In this document: positions 30,422 through 37,273 of the stretch, in pieces
Position numbering within the stretch: the stretch's first letter is position 1
Layout of the letters: each line of letters opens with the position of its first letter
Assembly (NCBI GenBank): GCA_949927585.1
Contig: CATLFA010000016.1
Location: 1-38,153, forward strand
Source: an uncultured Clostridiaceae bacterium
GTDB lineage: Bacteria > Bacillota > Clostridia > TANB77 > CAG-508
Direction of reading: 5' to 3'
Length of the DNA: 38,153 nt
Notes under the pieces: model-generated
What the model was told of the DNA's origin: nothing
Database searches by the model: none
Seen by the model: the letters and a program-made list of their open reading frames with translations, nothing else
Made by a program: the position numbers and the translations under genes

Positions 30422-30694
30422 TTATTGTATGCACATCCAACCAATAGGACCAAAATCATCAAATCCCACAAGGAAAGTATTACTCCATCCAATTCTATCG
30501 TCTTTTCCTAAATTAAATGGAACTCCATCAATAAGATTATAAAGCTTAATATAGAAACGTTTTGAAGTATCAATGTAATTTTCTTTACAGAAAACTTTCA
30601 AGTATACCACCAACTCATCCAAACTGTTAAATTCTTTTAAAGTATGCATAGCATCTTCTAATAATTCAGCACAATGTCTAAATAATATTTTCAC
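30422..30694 (-). CDS. Small protein, 90 aa, GTG start
   Basis: Start is GTG at 30694, set by GGAGG nine bases upstream; the nearby ATG is out of frame and stops quickly. Helical N-terminus (RHCAELLEDAMHTLKEFNSL), then strands with RFYIKLYNLIDGVPFNLG and a Trp/Gly-rich end (FDDFGPIGWMCI). Last gene of the accessory operon, between the late-regulator candidate and a terminator. No family recognised. Confidence 0.65.
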   Translation of the reverse strand: MKILFRHCAELLEDAMHTLKEFNSLDELVVYLKVFCKENYIDTSKRFYIKLYNLIDGVPFNLGKDDRIGWSNTFLVGFDDFGPIGWMCIQ

Positions 30695-30720
30695 AATTCA
30701 TTACCTCCATACGTCCTGTA

Positions 30721-31311
30721 TTATACCATACATCGAAGTAGTTGAACAAGGTCAATTATTCCCCTTTTTCTGGCTTGGTCGACAAAATCAGTTGTATAAC
30801 CAAGTTCATAAGCTATTTTTGTGTTACTCATGCAATCAATATAAGTCATTTTTAAAACTGAGATGTAGTTTTTTCTAGGAATAAGATCAATAAAACTTTC
30901 AATAAGTTTATTGTTGGTCTCTAATGATTTTTCTAATAAAAGGCAATCTAAAACTAAATTCTTAAGTTTTTCTTTTAAATTCAATTTCTCAAGTTGCCTA
31001 GTTTCAACATTGTTAGACTTCCCACCAGTATTCTTTCCCTGAGGCACTATTTCAGCCCCTGGAGAGGTGCAAAATGCTCTTTCTATGTCGTCTAGGTCTT
31101 CTCGTACCTTAGCTCTTTCAAGACGCAAATTAACGGCTTTTAAATTGTTTGTCTTTATACTTTTTAAAAGCTGCTTAACATACATCTTTAAATTTTCACT
31201 TAAAAATTGTTCTTTTGTGATTTTCAAGCTTAGACAGGCATACTGTATAACCTTGTCCAGAAGCTCTTTATGGCCTTTTGCTGTAACTCTATATTGCTCT
31301 TTTATTGTCAT
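30721..31311 (-). CDS. Sigma-70-region-4-like late transcription regulator candidate
   Basis: 196 residues, start after GGGAGGTTTTAAAAT. Helical N-terminal part, a flexible centre (GKNTGGKSNN), a coiled coil, then a C-terminal HTH: YISVLKMTYIDCMSNTKIAY followed by ELGYTTDFVDQARKRG, the pattern of sigma region 4 / ArpU-type regulators. The position just upstream of the packaging operon is where RinA/ArpU/LtrC-type activators of late genes sit. It is therefore the best candidate for switching on the late operon, by inference. Confidence 0.7.
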   Translation of the reverse strand: MTIKEQYRVTAKGHKELLDKVIQYACLSLKITKEQFLSENLKMYVKQLLKSIKTNNLKAVNLRLERAKVREDLDDIERAFCTSPGAEIVPQGKNTGGKSNNVETRQLEKLNLKEKLKNLVLDCLLLEKSLETNNKLIESFIDLIPRKNYISVLKMTYIDCMSNTKIAYELGYTTDFVDQARKRGIIDLVQLLRCMV

Positions 31312-31678
31312 ATTTTAAAACCTCCCTTATGAACTGTGGCAATCTTGTTTTTGTTTCTAAAAAATTTAATTTTATTTTTAAATATGGGATTGTTGGTCTT
31401 TCGCTTTCTACATTTAATGGTAATTTTAAATTAAGCTCCTTCAGAAGTAACTTATTGTTGTATTCAAACAAATATTTAAAGTTAATAATAGAATTAACTT
31501 TTTTTTCTAGCCATTTTTCCTGTATAGATCTTGCTAATACATATGCCACTTTTTCTTTCCCATATTTTTCAAAAATTGATTTTGGTAAAGAAATATTTAT
31601 TTCTGATCTTGTTACATAACTATTTATTTCATTGAATTCAAATTTAGCATTTTGAATTAAGGTATTTAACTCTTCCAT
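31289..31678 (-). CDS. Unknown protein, 129 aa
   Basis: Start at 31678 after AAAGGATGAAATAGGCA; the end overlaps the late-regulator start by 23 bases, so they are translated together. Helical/beta mix with FEKYGKEKVAYVLARSIQEK in the middle and a basic end (PQFIREVLKYDNKRAI). Not recognised. The coupling suggests a partner of the regulator. Confidence 0.6.
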   Translation of the reverse strand: MEELNTLIQNAKFEFNEINSYVTRSEINISLPKSIFEKYGKEKVAYVLARSIQEKWLEKKVNSIINFKYLFEYNNKLLLKELNLKLPLNVESERPTIPYLKIKLNFLETKTRLPQFIREVLKYDNKRAI

Positions 31679-31681
31679 TGC

Positions 31682-32020
31682 CTATTTCATCCTTTCATAA
31701 ATATTTCCTATCACTTCAACATTTGAAAAAGAAGTAAGCAGCATAGGTAGTTTATCCATTTCATTGTTGCTGGAAATCCCAAACCTGGAATACTGATTAA
31801 AATACTTTACCATGTAGTTTTTATCATGAAAAAGAACAATATCACCCTCGTATATTTCCCTTCCATTTTTATCTATTGCGCCCGTAAACTGGAGTAATAT
31901 ACCTTGATCAAATTTTATAGTATCAGCTGCATTTAAATTAATTAGTTCCCAATTAAAATCAATGCTTGCTACATCAAATATTTCCCCTTCAAAAAAACAT
32001 TTAAACTTAATTTTTCTCAT
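31682..32020 (-). CDS. YopX-family protein
   Basis: 112 residues from the ATG at 32020, set by AAAGGAG nine bases upstream; the longer frame has no ribosome site. Contains the YopX signature LLQFTGAIDKNGREIYEGDI followed by IVLFHDKNYMVKYFNQYSRF and a closing FSNVEVIGNIYE. YopX proteins are common in phages of Gram-positive bacteria; the biochemical role is unknown to me. Confidence 0.85.
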   Translation of the reverse strand: MRKIKFKCFFEGEIFDVASIDFNWELINLNAADTIKFDQGILLQFTGAIDKNGREIYEGDIVLFHDKNYMVKYFNQYSRFGISSNNEMDKLPMLLTSFSNVEVIGNIYERMK

Positions 32021-32034
32021 TTTCACCAACTCCT

Positions 32035-32391
32035 TTATTTTAAAATCACAAAACATAAAAGCCAAGTTAGTATTATTTGAATAATATGTATGCTTTGATC
32101 TATTATCAAATTTATTTTTCCAACGTTTGCTTTTAAATGATCTGTAATAAAATGAATAATTATATTTATTAAGAACAACAACCATATAAAACAATTATTA
32201 AATATTGTAGGAATCATTATCATAAACGACCAACTAAAGCTGTGAATTAAAAGTGCTACTATATAATCATACTTGTAAATTGGTTGTGGATAATGCTCAT
32301 TCCACCACTTTTTTTGTTTCATAGAAGCAAGAATTCCTTGTAAATAATAATCATCTACAATATGCATAAATAACATAAATATTATTTCCAT
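32035..32391 (-). CDS. DUF3307-like membrane protein
   Basis: 118 residues with three or four membrane helices. The start MEIIFMLFMHIVDDYYLQG, the WWNEHYPQPIYKYDYIVALLIHS segment and IHFITDHLKANVGKINLIID match DUF3307 phage membrane proteins, including the His/Asp residues of the H-xx-D-D and H-F-xx-D-xx-K motifs. These conserved polar residues in a membrane setting hint at enzymatic or metal-binding activity; unproven. Start codon overlaps the previous stop. Confidence 0.75.
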   Translation of the reverse strand: MEIIFMLFMHIVDDYYLQGILASMKQKKWWNEHYPQPIYKYDYIVALLIHSFSWSFMIMIPTIFNNCFIWLLFLINIIIHFITDHLKANVGKINLIIDQSIHIIQIILTWLLCFVILK

Positions 32392-32933
32392 TACTTAACC
32401 AGCTCCCTTAACAAATTTAAAATAGACTTTCTAATCTCTATTGTCTTTTCTCTATTTAGAATTTTGCAAAGCCATTCTGGTCTTATGGAAATTATAATTT
32501 CATCTTTTGAAATCTCCCAACCTCCTAGACTGTTTTTATAAGGTACAGGAAATCTCTTAAAACACATATTTTGAGGTGCTTTATCTAAACCATAGTAATT
32601 CAATTTTCTTGGTTTTTCAAAAGGCTTTACGTTCTTTAAATAAATTAAATACAACGATTTATATTTGCCATATTCATTTAATTGATTTCTTGATAAGCAA
32701 GTGGCTTCTAGTCTATCATCATCAAATGTAGCATAGTCATCACAAGCATAACTATATTCTTCTTTCTCAACCAAATCGCACTCGGCTTCAGCAACGATTT
32801 TGCCATTTAGAATATCCAATCCATCAGCTGAATACAAAAGAGAATAATCACATAATCCTTTAATCCCATTATTGAAAACCAAATAAGGTTTTGCTTTCGT
32901 GCAGTATAGCAATAATTTAACTGTTTTGTTCAT
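32391..32933 (-). CDS. ASCH-like protein with apparently permuted motif order
   Basis: 180 residues. The C-terminus has IISIRPEWLCKILNREKTIE followed by IRKS, the hallmark that normally opens ASCH domains (RNA- or modified-base-binding, PUA-like fold). The preceding part, starting VKLLLYCTKAKPYLV, then GKIVAEAECDLVEK, CLSRNQLNEYGKYKSLYLIYLKNVKPF and APQNMCF, matches what usually follows that motif. The domain therefore looks circularly permuted. Fold-level function, probably nucleic-acid recognition, is inferred. Ribosome site GCGAGGATTAGAT. Confidence 0.65.
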   Translation of the reverse strand: MNKTVKLLLYCTKAKPYLVFNNGIKGLCDYSLLYSADGLDILNGKIVAEAECDLVEKEEYSYACDDYATFDDDRLEATCLSRNQLNEYGKYKSLYLIYLKNVKPFEKPRKLNYYGLDKAPQNMCFKRFPVPYKNSLGGWEISKDEIIISIRPEWLCKILNREKTIEIRKSILNLLRELVK

Positions 32934-32935
32934 AT

Positions 32936-33283
32936 CTAATCCTCGCTAACTCTATATACACTTCCATACATATGACTGCCACCAAAGCATAGATTTCCTT
33001 CATCAAATATTAACAGCAACTCTTTTGTTGTTATATCATTTGGCATTTTATACAACCTATACTCTCCGTGTAAATAACAAGCCCTTCTTGAATAAACAAT
33101 ATCATTATTATTTAATTGTTCTTCGGTTGGCATTTGAAAATCAATATCACTTACTTTTAAAATCCTATATTTACTTTTTAATTCCTTATAGATTTCTCTG
33201 TTGATTTCGCCTTTTTCTCTTTCATTTTCACTAAAAGCCCAACCATTGTAAATTCTTCTTTCAACTACATTTTTATTTTCCAT
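32936..33283 (-). CDS. Unknown accessory protein, 115 aa
   Basis: Start at 33283 after TTAGGAGTAGAAGAA; overlaps the previous gene by 11 bases. Contains RRIYNGWAFSENEREKGEIN, KVSDIDFQMPTEEQLNNNDI and a Gly/His-rich end (CFGGSHMYGSVYRV). No membrane segment. Not recognised. Confidence 0.6.
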   Translation of the reverse strand: MENKNVVERRIYNGWAFSENEREKGEINREIYKELKSKYRILKVSDIDFQMPTEEQLNNNDIVYSRRACYLHGEYRLYKMPNDITTKELLLIFDEGNLCFGGSHMYGSVYRVSED

Positions 33284-33485
33284 TTCTTCTACTCCTAATA
33301 TATTTATATTCTTCAAAGCACTTGTCACATAAAGTTCTACCATCTTTAATTAAATGTAATCTTGCCCATTTAATTGCTTGTTTTTTTGAATGTACATTTT
33401 CAACGTTAGAATCAGCTACTACATCAGCAACTCCACATTCATCACAAATACATTCATATTGTGTTGTTCTATGACTTATTATCAT
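33273..33485 (-). CDS. Small zinc-ribbon-like protein, 70 aa
   Basis: Start after GAGGTATTAAATA. Four Cys in two pairs: CICDECG near residue 12-18 and LCDKC near residue 52-56, a probable zinc-binding fold. Basic middle (SKKQAIKWARLHLIKDG) suggests nucleic-acid contact. Typical of early phage regulators; role not known. Confidence 0.65.
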   Translation of the reverse strand: MIISHRTTQYECICDECGVADVVADSNVENVHSKKQAIKWARLHLIKDGRTLCDKCFEEYKYIRSRRNGK

Positions 33486-33783
33486 TATTTAATACCTCAA
33501 TTTTCTTATTTTTAAAACAATTTTCAAATCTTCTATCAGCATAGGCTTTACCATCTTCTATATAGCAATTATAATTATCTATTAACTTTATAATTGCATT
33601 TCTAAAATTTTGTAATTTATTTTCTAAATCACACTCAACATCTTCATAACAACCTTTTTTCCAAGCATAATAATCTACATCAGTAGGAATATCCTCAATT
33701 TTGCTTGCTAAATCCGATAAATCATTTTCTAATTCTTCAAGTTGTTCTTCTACATCATCATACTCATCAATCCATCTTCCCAT
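33469..33783 (-). CDS. Acidic helical protein, 104 aa
   Basis: ATG at 33783, seven bases after AGAGGTG. Coiled-coil-like, highly acidic start (YDDVEEQLEELENDLSDLAS), Cys/Trp-containing centre, and a Lys-rich end. Ends in TAG and overlaps the next start by 17 bases. Not recognised; acidic phage proteins sometimes mimic DNA, but nothing here proves that. Confidence 0.6.
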   Translation of the reverse strand: MGRWIDEYDDVEEQLEELENDLSDLASKIEDIPTDVDYYAWKKGCYEDVECDLENKLQNFRNAIIKLIDNYNCYIEDGKAYADRRFENCFKNKKIEVLNNDNKS

Positions 33784-34219
33784 CACATAACACCTCTTTC
33801 AATAGTTCGTATTCTTCTTTTGAAATAAAACTATCATACATAAATGCTAAAACATAATTACTTGATGCTGGATTTTCTTTATATTCAAATAAATGTCTTG
33901 TAAAAAGATCATCTTTAAGTTGTGATTTTTCCTCTACAAGATTAGGACTGCATTGTTTAATAATATCAATAGCTTTTTTCAACTTAACCAATTCAATATA
34001 ATTCTTACGCATTTGCTTTCTAAAATCTGAAAGATTATCAAACTCAAACTCTGTATGAGTTAAATAAATACGTTCTTTTAACTCTTGGTTTTCTTGCTCT
34101 AAAACTTCTAAACGCTCTAGGTCTTGTTCTAATTTTTCTCTTGCATCAATTACTTCTTGATAATTACCATTGTAATTATAACTTGCAAACAATGTTTCTA
34201 ATGCTTCCTTGCTATTCAT
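33767..34219 (-). CDS. Coiled-coil accessory protein, 150 aa
   Basis: Start at 34219, nine bases after GGAGG; the upstream TTG is ignored. LFASYNYNGNYQEVIDAREK, a coiled coil (LEQDLERLEVLEQENQELKE), and a helical end with SKEEYELLKEVL. The SK-EALE / EQ-ENQELKE layout is common in small phage proteins of unknown role. Confidence 0.65.
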   Translation of the reverse strand: MNSKEALETLFASYNYNGNYQEVIDAREKLEQDLERLEVLEQENQELKERIYLTHTEFEFDNLSDFRKQMRKNYIELVKLKKAIDIIKQCSPNLVEEKSQLKDDLFTRHLFEYKENPASSNYVLAFMYDSFISKEEYELLKEVLCDGKMD

Positions 34220-34511
34220 CCTCAAATACCTCCACTATTCCTGCTTGTATCAATTCCATTAAAACACTATCTAATGGTATATCATCTATACCATCACTAT
34301 TCAAATAAGCTTGATAATTTCTTATATAAATAACTCTTGGATAAAAATATTGAAGATTGAACTTTTTACAACTCTCTTTTCTTTGTGTATCATTATTCTC
34401 ATAAATGAAAATATTTCCTCTAATATATCTACGCCTATTATGTTTAGGATGGTATCCAAAGCCAAAATTTTCCAAGACCTTTAAATCGACACTGTCCTTA
34501 ATTTTTAACAT
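34212..34511 (-). CDS. Basic small protein, 99 aa
   Basis: ATG at 34511 directly after GAGGAAG; a TTG three codons earlier is possible. Starts MLKIKDSVDLKVLENFGFGY, then HPKHNRRRYIRGNIFIY and a helical acidic end. The KxVxLKxLENFGF start occurs in phage accessory proteins; no function known to me. Ends in TAG. Confidence 0.65.
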   Translation of the reverse strand: MLKIKDSVDLKVLENFGFGYHPKHNRRRYIRGNIFIYENNDTQRKESCKKFNLQYFYPRVIYIRNYQAYLNSDGIDDIPLDSVLMELIQAGIVEVFEDE

Positions 34512-34680
34512 CTTCCTCAATCTCTACCTCTTCTTCTCCATGAGGAATATCCTCTGCAACCATACAACCTCCAGTTGCTTTATTTTTAAATGGACATCCT
34601 TTACCAAAACTACAATAAGGATATTTTTGACAAACTTCATCAATTTCTTCTTGTGTCAAATTCTTAATCTTCTTTTTCAT
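34498..34680 (-). CDS. Cys-rich small protein, 60 aa
   Basis: Start 11 bases after AAGGAG. Four Cys in the middle (CQKYPYCSFGKGCPFKN, then GGC), which probably bind zinc or an Fe-S cluster, followed by a very acidic tail (HGEEEVEIEEDV). Next to another Cys-containing small gene; the two may work together. Not recognised. Confidence 0.65.
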   Translation of the reverse strand: MKKKIKNLTQEEIDEVCQKYPYCSFGKGCPFKNKATGGCMVAEDIPHGEEEVEIEEDVKN

Positions 34681-34685
34681 AGTCT

Positions 34686-34856
34686 TTAATTCTCCTTAAT
34701 GAATTTCTTATACTTTTTCTTCACTTTTTCGCACAGTGGTTGCTCAATCTTTTTTGGTATATGATATTGTATTCCTCCACATACTCCAATTACAAAATTG
34801 AAACAATCATCACAATGTTTTTTTTGCAAATCCTTTTTAAATTCTTCAATTCCCAT
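34686..34856 (-). CDS. Cys-containing small protein, 56 aa
   Basis: ATG at 34856 overlapping the previous stop (TAATG), TAA at 34686. Pattern HCDDCFNF near residues 14-21, then GVCGG and QPLCEKV, so four Cys that could form a small zinc site. Basic C-terminus (KVKKKYKKFIKE). The 5-base gap to the next gene and coupled start support that it is translated. Confidence 0.6.
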   Translation of the reverse strand: MGIEEFKKDLQKKHCDDCFNFVIGVCGGIQYHIPKKIEQPLCEKVKKKYKKFIKEN

Positions 34857-35158
34857 TACTTATCACTCCAATCTAAACGCTGTCCACATTCATTACAATA
34901 CTTAAATAATGTTGATTTTAGAATGTGGTGCCCAATCTCGCAACCACACTTAGGACATTTATGAAAATGATCATCATATTCATTTACTTTATACAATACT
35001 GGTTTCATAGATTTTTCCTTATCAACCAATTCTTGAATCATATTTTTTGCTTTTTCAAACTCTTTCCATCTCTCTTCTCTTTGAGGAGTATTTTCATCAA
35101 TAAGCCCTAATCCTGAATAGAAAGATAACTTATCTAATGCTTCTTGGTATTTATTCAA
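34856..35158 (-). CDS. Zinc-ribbon accessory protein, 100 aa (TTG start)
   Basis: No good ATG; the frame starts with TTG at 35158, overlapping the previous gene by eight bases. Start residues NKYQEALDKLSFYSGLGL match a common opening of gut-phage small proteins. The C-terminal zinc ribbon is CPKCGCEIGHH with CNECGQRLDW. Possibly DNA- or RNA-binding. Confidence 0.65.
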   Translation of the reverse strand: MNKYQEALDKLSFYSGLGLIDENTPQREERWKEFEKAKNMIQELVDKEKSMKPVLYKVNEYDDHFHKCPKCGCEIGHHILKSTLFKYCNECGQRLDWSDK

Positions 35159-35516
35159 ACTTCATCACATCTCTTTCTTCTATTTTCAAAAGACCTGCAT
35201 CTTTCAAGTCTTCTACTCTTTTTGATTGTTCAAAATTGCATTCTCCTTTATAGAAACTTGTCCATACACATACACAACCACTTACAGTCAATAGCCAGTC
35301 CATAAATGAAAATTTATATTGATCTGGAATAAGAGTTTTAAATTTTTCTTTACTTATACCCCACTTTTCACAAATATATTTTATTAAAAATTCTTGATGA
35401 CTTGGAACTGCATATTTAATAGTTCCATCTGGCAATATAACTACTTCTAAATAGTTAATAAAAGTTTTCTTATGTTTCTCTATATCAAAATCACTATAAA
35501 TATTGTATTTTTTCAT
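35151..35516 (-). CDS. Unknown accessory protein, 121 aa
   Basis: Start after GTGGGGAGTAAGCTTT. DFDIEKHKKTFINYLEVVIL, then DGTIKYAVPSHQEFLIKYIC and a Cys/Trp-containing segment SGCVCVWTSFYKGEC. The HxKTFINYLEVVI..GTIxYAVPSHQ pattern recurs in phage hypothetical proteins as far as I recall; function unknown. Confidence 0.65.
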   Translation of the reverse strand: MKKYNIYSDFDIEKHKKTFINYLEVVILPDGTIKYAVPSHQEFLIKYICEKWGISKEKFKTLIPDQYKFSFMDWLLTVSGCVCVWTSFYKGECNFEQSKRVEDLKDAGLLKIEERDVMKFE

Positions 35517-35531
35517 AAAGCTTACTCCCCA

Positions 35532-35864
35532 CTATGCACCCAAATGAATTAAAGCTGCAAATCCCCAAAAAAATAAGATAGCTATTGCTTTTCCTAAACT
35601 TACTCCTAAATTAATGCTGCTATCTTCGTATTCATCAAATTCTAAAATAAGATTGTAAAGCAAATCTTTCTTTTGCTCAGCAACAATATTTTTTGATACA
35701 AACACAATCATATTAGCGAAAAGAAGAATTCCAAACATTTGAAAATATGATATTTTAATACCAGTAAACAATTTTAAAAACCAGTCATACATATTTAGTA
35801 AAACAAGCGTTTCTAAAAACATAATTCCTATTAAAATGATTAAATTTATAATATTCTTTTTCAT
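35532..35864 (-). CDS. Membrane protein, 110 aa, three spans
   Basis: Start after TAGGAT. Hydrophobic helices at about 4-24, 36-58 and 90-108, with an acidic loop (LEFDEYEDSSINLG) between the last two. One of three small membrane proteins in the accessory region. Not recognised. Confidence 0.6.
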   Translation of the reverse strand: MKKNIINLIILIGIMFLETLVLLNMYDWFLKLFTGIKISYFQMFGILLFANMIVFVSKNIVAEQKKDLLYNLILEFDEYEDSSINLGVSLGKAIAILFFWGFAALIHLGA

Positions 35865-35877
35865 AGATTAATTTATC

Positions 35878-36030
35878 CTACTTTCTTCCAAACATAAACC
35901 ATAATGCCCAAGCTGGTATTTCATCAATTGGCAAGTTGCCATAAATTACCCAAACGATTATTTCTGCAACAACTAGAGTAATAATTATTAAAAACCATAA
36001 AATTATTATGAACCATTCTACTTTACTCAT
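35878..36030 (-). CDS. Small membrane protein, 50 aa
   Basis: ATG at 36030 overlapping the upstream stop (ATGA); TAG at 35878. Starts MSKVEWFIIILWFLIIITLV, about 25 hydrophobic residues, then a Trp-rich amphipathic end (IPAWALWFMFGRK). Ribosome site AAGGTGG. Real by coupling and composition; role unknown. Confidence 0.6.
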   Translation of the reverse strand: MSKVEWFIIILWFLIIITLVVAEIIVWVIYGNLPIDEIPAWALWFMFGRK

Positions 36031-36158
36031 TTCTTTACCACCTTAAGACCATACACATTTTTATCTCGTTGATTCTTCTTAAATTTTTCTGCTTGATTCT
36101 TAGAAGGAAAGGTCTTTACAACCTCTCCTTTAAGATTTATCACTTGGTAATCCTCCAT
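36027..36158 (-). CDS. Very small basic protein, 43 aa
   Basis: ATG at 36158, with AAAGGAAAGG 12 bases upstream. Contains VINLKGEVVKTFPSKNQAEK and a Lys-rich end. The beta-hairpin then Lys/Gln helix pattern resembles tiny SPOR-like or DNA-binding phage peptides. Overlaps the 62-aa gene by 19 bases. Moderate support. Confidence 0.5.
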   Translation of the reverse strand: MEDYQVINLKGEVVKTFPSKNQAEKFKKNQRDKNVYGLKVVKK

Positions 36159-36328
36159 AAAATTGTTTTTCCTTTCCTTTTGTTTATTTCTTCTTGAATT
36201 GAACTTTTTAATTGCTCTAAATCCCTTGTTGTGGCCCGTTCTAGAGCATTTTTAAGTATATCTTTAGAATTTATGCCATCCTCATTTAAAAGGGCTAAAA
36301 TACCCTTATATGTTAACTCAAATTCCAT
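36140..36328 (-). CDS. Small helical protein, 62 aa
   Basis: Start inside TAAATG right after the PAPS-reductase-family gene, with GGAGGAG before it. Helical, charged (KDILKNALERATTRDLEQLK) with a basic end. Translation is coupled to the upstream enzyme. Not recognised. Confidence 0.6.
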   Translation of the reverse strand: MEFELTYKGILALLNEDGINSKDILKNALERATTRDLEQLKSSIQEEINKRKGKTILWRITK

Positions 36329-37261
36329 TTACTCCTCCATAAAATCAAATATTGTGGTTTGAACAAGTTGTCCTTTCTTTCTCAAACGATAACCAATTCT
36401 TCGATACTCTTCATAAACTGGTTTCCATATAAATTCACATTGCCTTTTTTCTGTTGGAAGCAATCTTTCCATAACATCTAACTGCTCTTGCAAATTTAAA
36501 GAAAATGGACAACCCTTGCAGCCTGTTCTTTTAAAATTAAAAGGTGGGTAGTATAACTCACAAAGTTTAATCTTAAAATAACCTATAAACCAATCAATCC
36601 AACCTTCTTTCAATGGCATTAAAGGATGAAATTTAACAACTTTATCATTTTTAGTTATTAAACATCCTAAATTAGCCCTTTGCCCCCCCTCTTCGTTTCT
36701 CATTCCAGTCATAGCAATTGTTTTTTTGTTTTCTTTTTCCCATAAATGAACAACGTCTTTTTTCAATTTATAACAACATTTATTAGAAATTTTTAGTTTG
36801 AAATCATCGCCAAACTGGTATAATAATTTTTTAGGACATTGAAATCTACTATAATCAATATTTTCAAATCCTTGTTTGTATTTCATAACCGAATCTGCTC
36901 TTGATCCTTGTTTGTATTGAGAAACTTTTAAAGAGTGCTCTTTTGATTTAAAAGGATATCCCTCTTCTTCTAACATTTTCTTAATGTTAACTCCTGAATT
37001 TATGATGACAATTCGATTATCTTTTTTAGCATCAGCAAATGCTTTTTTTCTAATAGCGTTATACTCAATTCCTGTATTGATAAATACTCGAGGTATATTA
37101 TTATTTGGTAAAGCTAAATCTAAAAGGAAATGCAACACAGTAGAGTCCTTCCCACAGCTATATGACATATAGCTGTTTTTCTCCAAGTTTTCTTGTTCAT
37201 TGATTTGTTTGATCTTTTCTATGCGGTCATTTAACCAGAACAGGCCATCGTCATCTATCAA
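36329..37261 (-). CDS. Phage PAPS-reductase-family (PP-loop) protein
   Basis: 310 residues. TTG start at 37261 set by AAGGAG eight bases upstream; no in-frame ATG fits. PP-loop SCGKDST at 35-41 (usually SGG or SFG, here Cys at the second place), the RVFINTGIEY segment, the TGMRNEEGGQR motif at 185-195, Cys pairs at 162-163 and 248/251 (GCKGCPF). By family it uses ATP or an adenylylated substrate. Phage members may act in nucleotide or sulfur chemistry, and related IbrA/DndC proteins link to defence and DNA modification. It sits directly behind the PcfJ-like gene, so they are likely one unit. The substrate is unknown. Confidence 0.8.
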   Translation of the reverse strand: MIDDDGLFWLNDRIEKIKQINEQENLEKNSYMSYSCGKDSTVLHFLLDLALPNNNIPRVFINTGIEYNAIRKKAFADAKKDNRIVIINSGVNIKKMLEEEGYPFKSKEHSLKVSQYKQGSRADSVMKYKQGFENIDYSRFQCPKKLLYQFGDDFKLKISNKCCYKLKKDVVHLWEKENKKTIAMTGMRNEEGGQRANLGCLITKNDKVVKFHPLMPLKEGWIDWFIGYFKIKLCELYYPPFNFKRTGCKGCPFSLNLQEQLDVMERLLPTEKRQCEFIWKPVYEEYRRIGYRLRKKGQLVQTTIFDFMEE

Positions 37262-37273
37262 ATTATCATCTCC

